From positions 1-39,397 of IMG/VR virus record IMGVR_UViG_3300025101_000059: a stretch of 39,397 nt of DNA; one strand, given 5' to 3'. The DNA is from a virus. The position numbers were made by a program, and so were the translations under genes. Under the pieces are notes generated by a model. That model ran no database searches. It was not told the DNA's origin and worked only from the letters and a program-made list of their open reading frames with translations. This document shows, piece after piece, positions 30,131 to 39,397 of the stretch (its first letter is position 1; each line of letters starts with the position of its first letter).

Positions 30131-33100
30131 ATGAGTGATTTAAGACCTCTTTCCAGTGAAGAAGTAACTCCTAGCAATGTTTTTGTCGTTGAGAACGAGG
30201 AAAACAAAGAAGAAGAGACAGAAGGTAATTGGTTTTCAAGAGCATGGAATGGAGTGTCTAATTTCCTTCTAGAGACTCAAGGAATTTATAGAGATGCTGC
30301 AGGGGAAGTTCATCTTAAAAATAATTCAGGCAGTCGTGGAGGTCTTAGTGGAGCAGTAGAGAATGCTGCTGGTGTGGGCTATGGACAAAATAATATTTTA
30401 AATTTAACGGAAGGATTAAATACATCAAATTCTTTTAGTTATCCGATGTCTGGAATGGGTTCATCTCCTATTCCAAGCACTTTTGATTTTGATTTATCTA
30501 TATCTCAGCCTTGGGTAGATAAGGAATCAGGTGAAGCAACTAAATGGGGTTTTCATCCAACACAGGCACAAATTTATAAAGCTGTTTCCATAGATCCTCT
30601 TTATGGGCTTGGTCAGAACTTAACTGGTCTTGCTCTTGAATTTTCTGGCAGTGAAAATAAAGATCCAAAGCAAACTTCATTTGGTAAGTTTTTAACGAAA
30701 TCAAGAGAACAAGCTACAGATTTTGTAGGAGCAAAACAGGATTGGGAATTTAAAACTCAAGCGCAGAAGAGTGTTTTAAATGATATGTGGGCAACGGTTG
30801 GAGGTGTTGCATATACATCTGCTGGAATGGCTGCAGTTGCTCCTGCTCTTCCTTCATGGGCTAGTTTCTCAATGGTTCCTGGGTATGATTATTTACCTGG
30901 AGCAATGCAAAGTATATTTCGTTGGACTTCTTTATTAGCAATAGAAGAGGGTCTTAATACTGGTTTTGAAGACCGTAATATTTCAGGAAGTATTTTTGAT
31001 TTATGGCCTGATCATCCTTTAGCACTAAAACCAGAGGACACTTATTCTCAGTTCTTATCTAAATCATTTACTGGCAACTTGACGACTGGTGGAGTGGTTG
31101 GTGGAACTTTGGGAACAATATTTCAAACACCTAATATTTTGCGTTATGTCAAAGAAAAAAATGTTTTAGATGAAGTTAGTGCGGCAAGAACATGGCTTGT
31201 AGAAAATAATTTTCAAGATAAAGATGGAACCAGATTTTTCAAGAACTCAGAGGTAGAGGTTAATGATCCAGGGGAACAAGTTTTAATAGATGCTTCAACT
31301 ACTTCTAAATCTGAAGTTCTTGGTAGTAGTGGAACAGTAGGGAAAACGAAGCCGGAGAATGTAAATGAAGCAATAGCAACTTTGATTGAGAAACCAGAGG
31401 CAGATGTTGTTGTTAGAGCTATTGATGAATTAGATGATGTCAGTGCAGAAAAGATTGCTAGTTCAGAAGGTAAGGTTCTTGATCAGCTTGAGCTGGAAAT
31501 AGAAAATCAAACCAAGGCTGTTGATGAGGATCAATTAGCTGAAGGAAGAAGAGTTGAAACAGATGTAAAAGAAGATATTAAATTTGACCAATGGAGAGAG
31601 AACACTCCTCAAAAATATAAAAAGATAGGCAAAGAAACAGATGCTTTAAATCAAGAAATAATAAAAGCTTATAAAGGTGAAAGCGACCAAGACTTAAATG
31701 TTTTATTGAAAAAGATTGATAATCATATTAATAAATTAACCAAAGAAATATATGATAAAAATCCAGCAGAAACAGATAGAGAAATACTTGAAAAAATTGT
31801 TTTAGGTTTTACAGAGAACAGGAATCGTATAGAAAATATAAAAAGACTTGAGCCAAAACTTAATTTTGGAGAAGCAGCATTTATTCCTGATGATTTGCTT
31901 TTAGGCAAGACAACTTATGGAATGGCAGAACTTGAATTTGGTTCTCGTATTGATCAAGCAGCTTGGCTAATTAGACCAGGAAGAAAAAAATATCCTCCAG
32001 TCACAAAACAAATTACTGAGTTAGCACAGAAGAATGGAATTGATCTCAATGAATTAAGAGCACACGGTACGAAAGTACATGAATCAATTAAAGCTCAAGT
32101 CAAAGATAAAACAGGAAGTGCTAAAGCAAGTCCAGACAATACAGCAGGTTTAACTTTCAGAGTTGATGATCAGAAATATGGTCGTGTTGTTGAGACTAAG
32201 AAAGCTCCTGATCCTGTTGTTTCTTATCAAGATCAATGGGCTTCAATGTCTTTTAAAGATCTCAAGAAGTTATCTAGTCCTAAAACAAATGAGGAGTTAT
32301 TTAATTTAATTAGGAAAACCACAGGAAAAGAATATAGACAATTTACAAAGAAGGACATTATTGCTGGTTTACAGAAGTTAAGAGAGAAAGGAATTACAGT
32401 TAGGCCACAAAATACAACGCCAAAGTTAAAAGCTCAAAGGGAGGAGACTAAGAAAAAGATAGTTCAGAAAGCTATAGATCAAGGAGAAGTTAGAACATCT
32501 TCTACGAAGCTTGAAAAACGTGAGGAGTTATCTATTAATCCTGATAATGAGAATTTAACTGTTGAAGAAATCATGGCTCAGGAATTAGCTCTGGCTAAGA
32601 AATATCAAGCAGAAGACGCAGCGAAGCAAGCGGCATTGAAGGAAGCAGATCGCAAAGAGAGTGGTTATTATGATATGTCTTTAGAAGAGAAGAAACAGAG
32701 TGGTCTTTTAGATGGTTGGCAAAGACAGACGGAAGCTGAAACACGAATTGATGAGATTAAAACTAATCTTGAATATTTGAATGATGATATTGCTGTAGCA
32801 GAAAGAATGATTGAAGAAAGGCTTGAAAGGGGATTAGGTTTTAGTGAAGAATTTGATGAAGGTTTAGAAACTTTAAATATTAAAAAACGGGATTTAGAAA
32901 TTGAATTGGCAAGATTACAAGGAGATGATTCAGTTGAATTTAAGTCATTAAAGAATATTAAACAGGAAGTAAGGATTATGAATTTTGATCCTTACATGGC
33001 GCGTGTGATGAAAAATAGAGAGGCTTTACAACAGATGCTTGCAGATTTAATCAGAAGGGTTGGTGGTGATGATGTTAAATTTAAATTTAAAGATGAGGTG

Positions 33101-34042
33101 AAGATTATTAAGGAAGCACCTGATGAATGGGGAGGTAAAGCTACTTTTGAAGCTGGTAAAGAAGCTGGTCATTATGATACTTTAAATGACCATATAACTA
33201 TTTATGAAGTAACTAATGGATTGAAGATTAGTGAGATTCAAGAGAGAATTGGAACCGCAGTGCATGAACCTTTCCATCGTATTCAGTTTGGATATATGAC
33301 ATTAGAAGAGATGAAGATCTTCGATACAATTGATGGTCAGAAACGAATTAAATTGTTTAGTCAATTAAACCCAAATGTCAAAACAGAGTTCAATCAGAAA
33401 GCAACAGCGACAATAGAAAAGATGACAGTAGGTTTTCAGGAAGTTTCAATGTTGAGATTAAGTGGAATGGACCCTTTTGAGTTTGCTGTTACAAATAAAA
33501 TAGGAACATGGTTAGATGCTAATTTTCCTAGACCTGATGGTAATTCATGGCAATTAGGTAAGTTTCATAATACTTTGACCACGATTGCAAAGGTATGGGA
33601 TCGAATATTTGAAGTCGTTAGAGCGTTTGGTAATTATGCAAAAGGTAGAGGATTTAAGACAGTAGATAGTATTTATGAGGAGGCATTCTCTGGATTAATA
33701 GCAAAGAAAAGAAAGTTTAATAGTGCAGTAAATGTTATTTATGCTGAGATGGAATCTGCAAGGTTAATGGATAAAATTAATAAGAGAATAGATCTATTGA
33801 AAATTGCTCAAAAGTCAAATGATCCAGCAACATTGAAAAGAGTTAATGAGTTATATCAGAAAGATGTTTCTGAATTTGAAGCATTTAAAGCTAGAACTGA
33901 TGATTTAGTTGCAAGGGCTAATGTTCTCGAAAGGTGGAAATCAGATAACGAAGGATTCTTGAATTTCGTAGATGATGCGATAGCGAAAAAGAAAAAACGA
34001 ATTGACGATTTAAAAACTCAAGCCCTACAAGGAGGTTGCTAA
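30131..34042 (+). CDS. Large internal virion protein with HEXXH metalloprotease motif
   Basis: 1303 residues. The first 300 residues contain Gly/Ala-rich hydrophobic stretches; the middle (350-900) is long charged coiled coil; near residue 1045 VHEPFHRIQFGYM gives a zincin HEXXH (His1045, Glu1046, His1049). T7 gp16 has a lytic transglycosylase domain at its N-terminus; I do not see one here. So this may be a virion protein that uses peptidase activity to pass or modify the cell envelope, or to mature virion proteins. A third zinc ligand is not identified. Position between gp15 and gp16-like genes. Confidence 0.7.
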   Translation: MSDLRPLSSEEVTPSNVFVVENEENKEEETEGNWFSRAWNGVSNFLLETQGIYRDAAGEVHLKNNSGSRGGLSGAVENAAGVGYGQNNILNLTEGLNTSNSFSYPMSGMGSSPIPSTFDFDLSISQPWVDKESGEATKWGFHPTQAQIYKAVSIDPLYGLGQNLTGLALEFSGSENKDPKQTSFGKFLTKSREQATDFVGAKQDWEFKTQAQKSVLNDMWATVGGVAYTSAGMAAVAPALPSWASFSMVPGYDYLPGAMQSIFRWTSLLAIEEGLNTGFEDRNISGSIFDLWPDHPLALKPEDTYSQFLSKSFTGNLTTGGVVGGTLGTIFQTPNILRYVKEKNVLDEVSAARTWLVENNFQDKDGTRFFKNSEVEVNDPGEQVLIDASTTSKSEVLGSSGTVGKTKPENVNEAIATLIEKPEADVVVRAIDELDDVSAEKIASSEGKVLDQLELEIENQTKAVDEDQLAEGRRVETDVKEDIKFDQWRENTPQKYKKIGKETDALNQEIIKAYKGESDQDLNVLLKKIDNHINKLTKEIYDKNPAETDREILEKIVLGFTENRNRIENIKRLEPKLNFGEAAFIPDDLLLGKTTYGMAELEFGSRIDQAAWLIRPGRKKYPPVTKQITELAQKNGIDLNELRAHGTKVHESIKAQVKDKTGSAKASPDNTAGLTFRVDDQKYGRVVETKKAPDPVVSYQDQWASMSFKDLKKLSSPKTNEELFNLIRKTTGKEYRQFTKKDIIAGLQKLREKGITVRPQNTTPKLKAQREETKKKIVQKAIDQGEVRTSSTKLEKREELSINPDNENLTVEEIMAQELALAKKYQAEDAAKQAALKEADRKESGYYDMSLEEKKQSGLLDGWQRQTEAETRIDEIKTNLEYLNDDIAVAERMIEERLERGLGFSEEFDEGLETLNIKKRDLEIELARLQGDDSVEFKSLKNIKQEVRIMNFDPYMARVMKNREALQQMLADLIRRVGGDDVKFKFKDEVKIIKEAPDEWGGKATFEAGKEAGHYDTLNDHITIYEVTNGLKISEIQERIGTAVHEPFHRIQFGYMTLEEMKIFDTIDGQKRIKLFSQLNPNVKTEFNQKATATIEKMTVGFQEVSMLRLSGMDPFEFAVTNKIGTWLDANFPRPDGNSWQLGKFHNTLTTIAKVWDRIFEVVRAFGNYAKGRGFKTVDSIYEEAFSGLIAKKRKFNSAVNVIYAEMESARLMDKINKRIDLLKIAQKSNDPATLKRVNELYQKDVSEFEAFKARTDDLVARANVLERWKSDNEGFLNFVDDAIAKKKKRIDDLKTQALQGGC

Positions 34043-34044
34043 CC

Positions 34045-37000
34045 ATGTCTAATTGCGACGACACTTTCCAGGAAATTCAAAAGCTTCACGGTGAAATCGA
34101 GAAGCTTGATTCATCAAGAACTTTCCTTAAAAAACTATCTTCTATCGAGAATAGAAAACCTAACACTTTCAAAGTTAGAGGTGTTGATGGAAATCAATTA
34201 GAGATTGATTTTGATCAATGGTGGTATCGAATGGCTAATGATCCTGAAGGGGTTGATGCTTGGGCTGAACGTGCTATTGGTCAAAGATCAAAGCCTGCAG
34301 GTGCAGAGGGAATGTTTGAAAATATTGATCAGTTAGTAAGAAATTTAGGAGAGGTTAATGCAAAAGAAATGCTTACAATGCTTCAAAGAAAGACAGGTGA
34401 TTGGGAATTTTATAATCAACGAGATTTTAATCTTTTTACAGAAAAGATGGGTCCAGGGAAACTGAAAGCATTATTAGAAAAAGGGTTTAAAGATGCTGGT
34501 ATTAATATTAAAGATGGCAAGTTTCAGAATCAATTAGATGCTGCAATCGCAGAAAATGTTGGTCCATTTTTAGGCATCTTAAATAATCAGACCAAGCTGC
34601 AAGTTTACGCAGACACAATGAATGCTGTTCTTAGGAAGCGTTTAGTAGATATAGCAGAAGAGATCAGGGTGAATGGAACTGTTTCCAAAGCAACTAAACA
34701 AGATCTTTTAAAAACTTGGGCAACGGCAATCTTTGCTCATCGTTCTCGCAGTATTGCTAAGAGAAGGTGGGGCCAAATGGGTCTTAATCTTCAGTTCTTA
34801 GGTAAACAAAACCCTGCTGAAATTAATAGTGTTTATAGAACAACAGGGAAAGCTGCAGCAGAAGAAGCACAAGAAATGGCAGAGGAAGTTCTTACTGCAA
34901 CGACTGATGATTTTATGACCAAGGGATCGTTGATAACAAAAGTAATTGAGGCAATAGATAAAGGTACAAAGGGATTGGATGAATTAGAAGACATTCGGAA
35001 GGCAATTAAACTTGATGGTGCTGACCCGAAAATGCCTCTTGAAGATGGATGGGAAAGTGTATGGGAAAGGACAGCTCGTGCTTCATGGAAAGATTCTATT
35101 TTCTTTGCATTCAGTTCTCAATTTAAACACAACTGGTTGTCTCAAAAGATGGTTTATATGGCAGAAGGAATGAAATCGTTCTATGGAACGTCAATGGAAT
35201 TAACAGATTGGCCATTTAAAAAATACACTCAACGAAATTTAGATTTACCTGAGATAGCAATACAAGGTGATTTATTTAAACCTTACGGAACAGAAGCAAC
35301 ACGAAATTATTTTCAAGCAATGTGGGATTCAGGGAAGATGCACCTAAGAAGTCATTTCTCTGTTGATGCTCAAATAAGACAAACATACCGAGAAATATTT
35401 GATCAACATTTTTTTAAAGGTGATACTCCTTTTGCAGGTGCAATTGACAAAATAAATAGTCCTAGAGGAATGATGACTGTTGATGAGCAATACAAAGTCG
35501 CAAAGAAGATTATGGATCAAAAAATTGATTGGCTTGGTGGACCTAAAACTGCAATGCAAGTAAGGGATAAATTCTTTACAGGGTCGAAGATATTTATGAA
35601 TAATTTAATTGAAAAACAAACAGGCACAAGATTACCTGTTTGGTCTGCTTTGCAGATGTTCGCGGCGGTTGATCATCGTGCAGGTAAAAGAGCATTTTTA
35701 GTTCAACGTCACATGGATCTTTCTCTGGAAGCTGCTAGAGCAAATCCACATTTAGGACCAGAAGATTGGGCAACTATGGCTGGAGCTAAAATAGAAGAAC
35801 AGTTATATCAAGCCAAGCCCAGTAAGCAGAATATTGTTGATTACCGAAAGCAGTTTGGTTTAACTGATGAAGTTAGTGATGACGAGATTGCTGCTGCAAT
35901 TTCTATGGACAGAGTTGGTGCTCCTGTCTTGGCTCAACCAGAACAAGTTGCAGCGTATAAGAAATCATTCGCAATGCGTATGCAAAATAAATTAGAGGGT
36001 CCAGTCGTCGCTGGCAGGGATTGGGGTCTTGGTCAAGAAATAGAAGGAATAATGAGCAGAGTTAGATCAAGTGCTTATGGAGATGCAGTAGTACCTGTTT
36101 GGAGGAGTGCTGCAGCTCAGACTGTTTATGACATTGCTTTAGGTAATCCAGTGTTTACAACAGGCAAGCTTATGAAGGCTATTTATCACGGACACAAAGG
36201 GACTTTGACAACCAAGATGATGGTTGATGCTCATTCTGCTGCATTGACTTGGGCTTCTTTGACTGCAATGTGGAAAACTCTTTCTATGTCAGGAAATATT
36301 ACTGGTAATGGGCCAGCACCAGGAAGTCCTGAATATAAAGATTGGAGAGAGAAAATAGCTAACGAAGGGAAAGTTCCAAATAGTGTTTTCGGTATCCCTT
36401 GGAATGTGGGTGGTATGCCTGTTTTGAATACATTATTTATGATGGAGGATACAGATCTTGCTGTTAAAAATGCACAAGCTAATAAATACGACTCCCAAAG
36501 TATTGCGGAAGCATTTTTAATTGTGGGTACGGGGCATTTAATGAGAATGCCTGGACTTAAACAGTTTCAAATGCTATCTGATTTCTTAGCTAATCCAAGT
36601 CCAAGTGCTTTTGGTCGTTTGGCTGGTTTCTTAGGTGCAGCTCAAAATCCAATAGGAGGGCAACTATCTGGTTTAGGAAGAACAGTAGAAGGAATGACGG
36701 GAACAAGTCGCAGTGATCTTTATCAACCAACAGGATCAGTTACTCCAGAAACTAAGCAATTAGAAGATCTAGTTTGGAATCCTCAAGACATAGATCATCC
36801 AATTAGTAAATTAGAAAATTTTTTAAGGAACGTTGCTTACAATACTTCTCCCATAACTGCTGCTGCAATGGGAGTACCAAAGAAAGAATACACTTGGTTA
36901 GGTCGTTCTATTGCTAGGCCTGATGGGCATGTAGGTGAATGGTTAGTTGGTCAGCCTGGCCTTTGGGGCAATGGAGATGGTACTTACAAGGTTGAAAAGA

Positions 37001-37623
37001 TTCTTGATCAACTTGGTTTATTAGAAGTTCCAGAAGTTATAACGAATCAAAGAGTTGGTGATATTCCTATTACGGTTGATTTGACAAAGGAATTAAATTA
37101 TGAGATTGGTCATATAAAAGGTAGCGAAGCTTTTGGTTATTCTGGTGATCCTGCTGCAATCATTTCCGGTACAGATAAATTTGGTTTTGTGAAAAAACTT
37201 TTAAGTTTTACTGGACAAAAACTTGATGGTAATGAAGTAATAGATGAATCAACAACGATTGACATCATTCAAGTTTTAGATGAGGCAGTACGAGGTAATA
37301 CCGTAAGAGAAGCAATGAATCATATTATTGAAAGTCCTGCTTGGCAAAGACTTGAGACACTTGATGAAGGTAGATTTTCTATTAATAATAAAAATCACAA
37401 ATTCCCATTAACTCCTGAACAAATTCGTAATCAGCCAGGTGCAAAGGTATTAAAGATCTTGAAAGATTTTTATGTAGATAAAGCGACAAGGAAAGTTCTT
37501 TTATCTGACCATCCACACGCTAAAAACTATCAAGAGAGATTAAAAGCAATAGTTGAATCTGATGTGCTGAATGACATCCAAAGAGATCAAGCGGTAGCAG
37601 AGAGTGCTTTCTACGGGAACTAG
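34045..37623 (+). CDS. Large internal virion protein, T7 gp16-like
   Basis: 1192 residues from ATG 34045; GGAGG lies upstream and the preceding stop is two bases before. The C-terminal half, with GKLMKAIYHGHKGTLTTKMM, VGGMPVLNTLFMMEDTD, and several membrane-prone helices, looks like the large C-terminal part of gp16-type ejection proteins. No transglycosylase motif is visible. Together with the previous gene it may represent a split gp16 function. Confidence 0.7.
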   Translation: MSNCDDTFQEIQKLHGEIEKLDSSRTFLKKLSSIENRKPNTFKVRGVDGNQLEIDFDQWWYRMANDPEGVDAWAERAIGQRSKPAGAEGMFENIDQLVRNLGEVNAKEMLTMLQRKTGDWEFYNQRDFNLFTEKMGPGKLKALLEKGFKDAGINIKDGKFQNQLDAAIAENVGPFLGILNNQTKLQVYADTMNAVLRKRLVDIAEEIRVNGTVSKATKQDLLKTWATAIFAHRSRSIAKRRWGQMGLNLQFLGKQNPAEINSVYRTTGKAAAEEAQEMAEEVLTATTDDFMTKGSLITKVIEAIDKGTKGLDELEDIRKAIKLDGADPKMPLEDGWESVWERTARASWKDSIFFAFSSQFKHNWLSQKMVYMAEGMKSFYGTSMELTDWPFKKYTQRNLDLPEIAIQGDLFKPYGTEATRNYFQAMWDSGKMHLRSHFSVDAQIRQTYREIFDQHFFKGDTPFAGAIDKINSPRGMMTVDEQYKVAKKIMDQKIDWLGGPKTAMQVRDKFFTGSKIFMNNLIEKQTGTRLPVWSALQMFAAVDHRAGKRAFLVQRHMDLSLEAARANPHLGPEDWATMAGAKIEEQLYQAKPSKQNIVDYRKQFGLTDEVSDDEIAAAISMDRVGAPVLAQPEQVAAYKKSFAMRMQNKLEGPVVAGRDWGLGQEIEGIMSRVRSSAYGDAVVPVWRSAAAQTVYDIALGNPVFTTGKLMKAIYHGHKGTLTTKMMVDAHSAALTWASLTAMWKTLSMSGNITGNGPAPGSPEYKDWREKIANEGKVPNSVFGIPWNVGGMPVLNTLFMMEDTDLAVKNAQANKYDSQSIAEAFLIVGTGHLMRMPGLKQFQMLSDFLANPSPSAFGRLAGFLGAAQNPIGGQLSGLGRTVEGMTGTSRSDLYQPTGSVTPETKQLEDLVWNPQDIDHPISKLENFLRNVAYNTSPITAAAMGVPKKEYTWLGRSIARPDGHVGEWLVGQPGLWGNGDGTYKVEKILDQLGLLEVPEVITNQRVGDIPITVDLTKELNYEIGHIKGSEAFGYSGDPAAIISGTDKFGFVKKLLSFTGQKLDGNEVIDESTTIDIIQVLDEAVRGNTVREAMNHIIESPAWQRLETLDEGRFSINNKNHKFPLTPEQIRNQPGAKVLKILKDFYVDKATRKVLLSDHPHAKNYQERLKAIVESDVLNDIQRDQAVAESAFYGN

Positions 37624-37664
37624 ATTAAATAAAGATTACTAGCAGAAAATCACGATTCAAGGCA

Positions 37665-37690
37665 GAATAGGGGCTACGTCCTTGTAGTTC
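37665..37690 (+). promoter_or_regulatory. Candidate promoter/hairpin before the tail fibre
   Basis: GAATAGGGGCTACG followed by CTAC-GTCCTT-GTAG, similar to the GGCTAC hairpin before tail tube A. Lies in the only gap (79 bases) before the fibre gene. Confidence 0.3.
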
Positions 37691-37702
37691 TCCAGAGATG
37701 TA

Positions 37703-39397
37703 ATGGCATTTTCATTTGAAGAAAAGACAGGTAACGGTAGCACCCATACTTACACCTTCACTTTTAACTACATTCTTAAAGACCATGTAAAGCTCTTTTA
37801 TACGCGAGATATACTTGCAAACACTCAAGCTTCTACGCTTGTTTCAGGAACTGATTATAACTGGACTGCTGATAAAAGTATTCAATTAATAGGTTCAACA
37901 CTTAATTCAGGTACAACAACAGGACAGCCATATAATTTGCCGAATGGAACCAAGTTAATGATTGAGAGGCAAACGCCTGATAGCTCTCAAATTTCTACTT
38001 GGCAAGATGGATCGAACTTAACTGCAGAAGCTTTAAATAATGCTGACTTACAGAATTTATATGTTGTCCAGGAAGTTCAGGACAAACAGGATTTAAGTTC
38101 AGCGAAGGCTATTGCCTCTGAAACTGCAAGTAATACAGCAACGAGCAATGTAACTACATTGACAGGTACACAGTTCAAGTCTGATGGCACTGTGCCGATG
38201 ACTGGAAACCTAAATGCTGGAAATAATAAAGTTATTAATGTCACTGATCCAACTAACGCACAAGATGCAGTAACAAAAGCATACCTAGAACGTACTGGCA
38301 GCATAGCTTCTGCCCAGATCGTAGATGGAACAATTGTTGATGGAGATGTTAATGCTAGTGCTGCAATATCAGGATCGAAGTTACAGGCTTCTTCTGGGTC
38401 TAATGCAGGAAGCATGTCTTCTGCTCATTATTCAAAGTTAGAAGGAATAGAAGCTTCGGCTACTGCTGATCAAACTTCTACGGAAATAAAGAGTTCATAC
38501 GAATCTAATTCAGATACCAACGCTTACACAGACGCAGAGAAAACAAAGCTCTCTGGAATTGAAACCAGCGCAACCGCCGATCAATCTGCTAGTGAAATCA
38601 AGTCGTCTTACGAAAGTAATAGCAATACCAATGCGTTCACTGATGCGAATAAAACTTTAGTTGATGCGATTTCTGCAACTGCAACAGAGATTAATTACAC
38701 AACGAATGTCACTTCTGATATTCAGAGTCAGATCAACAACAAACAACCACTTGATTCTGAGCTAACAACGCTTGCAGGGATGACTTCAGCTACAGCTTCA
38801 AAGTTAGCTGCTGGTACGAACTTAACTTCAGATATTGCAGATCTAAACCAAGTTGATGGATTAACAAAGCAGACAACAATCTCTGATAGTGACGCTTCAT
38901 TCCCTACGTCTGGAGCCGTTGTTGATTATGTCGCTGCACAGATTTCACCTTTAGGTGGATTGGAAGTTGTAGCTACTGAGGTTGCTTTTCCTAATACACA
39001 GCCTGCGTCTGGTGTAGTTATTTCGATTAGTGACGCAGGTGGAGTTGTTATTAATGGATCAGGAGTTAGTACAACAGGCAGGACAGTTGGTGGTGCAACG
39101 ATAACTATTAATGGATTCCCTTCCAGTCTCCATAGCGAAACCTTAGTTGCTGGTGTTGGCTTAATGGTCAGCTCTACTGGCTCTAGTCAAACTTATAACT
39201 ACCATAAAATCCTTGGAAAAGAAGATGATATTAAACAGCTATCAGATGATATTAATGATTTTAATGCAAGATATAGAGTAGGAAGCTCTAACCCTTCAAG
39301 TGCATTAGACGCTGGAGATTTATTCTTTAATACGTCTACATCAAAACTATTAGTTTATAACGCAACTAATACTGCATGGGAAGAAGCACAGTCCATT
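37703..39397 (+). CDS. Tail fibre protein, T7 gp17-like N-terminus, cut by window edge
   Basis: 565 codons to the window edge without a stop. Residues 1-130 form the T7-type fibre attachment domain (MAFSFEEKTGNGSTHTYTFTF, NLPNGTKLMIERQTPD, NLTAEALNNADLQNLYV). Then come GTVPMTGNLNAGNNKVINVTDPTNAQDAVTKAYLE and DGDVNASAAISGSKL, common in phage fibres, two 37-residue repeats, and a later domain (YRVGSSNPSSALDAGDLFF). The receptor-binding end is missing. Binds the host surface. Confidence 0.92.
   Translation, partial: MAFSFEEKTGNGSTHTYTFTFNYILKDHVKLFYTRDILANTQASTLVSGTDYNWTADKSIQLIGSTLNSGTTTGQPYNLPNGTKLMIERQTPDSSQISTWQDGSNLTAEALNNADLQNLYVVQEVQDKQDLSSAKAIASETASNTATSNVTTLTGTQFKSDGTVPMTGNLNAGNNKVINVTDPTNAQDAVTKAYLERTGSIASAQIVDGTIVDGDVNASAAISGSKLQASSGSNAGSMSSAHYSKLEGIEASATADQTSTEIKSSYESNSDTNAYTDAEKTKLSGIETSATADQSASEIKSSYESNSNTNAFTDANKTLVDAISATATEINYTTNVTSDIQSQINNKQPLDSELTTLAGMTSATASKLAAGTNLTSDIADLNQVDGLTKQTTISDSDASFPTSGAVVDYVAAQISPLGGLEVVATEVAFPNTQPASGVVISISDAGGVVINGSGVSTTGRTVGGATITINGFPSSLHSETLVAGVGLMVSSTGSSQTYNYHKILGKEDDIKQLSDDINDFNARYRVGSSNPSSALDAGDLFFNTSTSKLLVYNATNTAWEEAQSI
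38444..38665 (+). repeat. Two 111-base tandem repeats in the tail fibre
   Basis: Encode two 37-residue units that begin GIEASATADQ and GIETSATADQ and share EIKSSYESNS and TNA(Y/F)TDA. The pattern is widespread in fibre shafts. Confidence 0.85.

Noticed and set aside
38077-38415. Leftward 112-codon frame in the tail fibre gene
   Set aside because: Antisense shadow of a well-supported fibre reading frame.
38444-38665. Tail-fibre tandem repeats as a CRISPR-like or novel repeat system
   Set aside because: In-frame protein repeats of a kind common in phage fibre shafts. No CRISPR array was seen anywhere in the window.

Overview
The window is almost entirely the genome, or a prophage copy, of a T7-like podovirus. 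The best guess is a marine cyanopodovirus: AT-rich, with a single-subunit RNA polymerase, a T7-type primase-helicase and 5'-3' exonuclease, a tyrosine integrase next to a tRNA gene, and a complete T7-order head-tail module. The host assignment is inference from recalled family resemblance, not from a search. No photosynthesis gene (psbA, hli) and no bacterial chromosomal gene is recognisable. Both ends are cut inside genes: an unknown secreted protein at the left end and the tail fibre at the right.

Layout. (1) 1-1670, leftward: four short proteins of unknown function, three with secretion signals and one with a membrane segment; two tiny rightward genes follow (1723-2030). (2) 2027-8674, leftward replication/transcription module, in order of transcription: RNA polymerase, SSB, RusA-type resolvase, NrdR-like zinc ribbon, primase-helicase, small genes, exonuclease, small basic protein. 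No DNA polymerase is present; the place between helicase and exonuclease where T7-like phages carry it holds only tiny genes. (3) 8924-10878: tRNA(CAT), integrase and two winged-helix proteins, which looks like a lysogeny module. (4) 10875-14397, leftward: densely packed small early genes including an ArdA-type antirestriction protein and a DUF2958-like protein. (5) 14436-15468: mostly non-coding divergent region with one small rightward gene. (6) 15469-39397, rightward late module: terminase large subunit (with a small-subunit candidate on the opposite strand over its 3' end), three Met-Cys small virion-type proteins, portal, scaffold, capsid, terminator, tail tubes A and B, gp13- and gp14-like proteins, three very large internal virion proteins (one with an HEXXH metalloprotease motif) and tail fibre.

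The most distinctive structure is a 9-bp motif, ACCACGACC, found just upstream of many small genes. In the early region it usually sits directly after one or two hairpins, often with UUCG loops, so each small operon looks like a cassette: hairpin, hairpin, motif, start codon. One small gene in the opposite orientation is flanked by 13-bp inverted copies of the motif. This resembles a modular gene-acquisition or expression system. Its function is not known from the sequence.

The second unusual property is architecture: T7-like phages normally transcribe everything in one direction, but here the early/replication genes run leftward and the virion genes rightward from a central divergent region.
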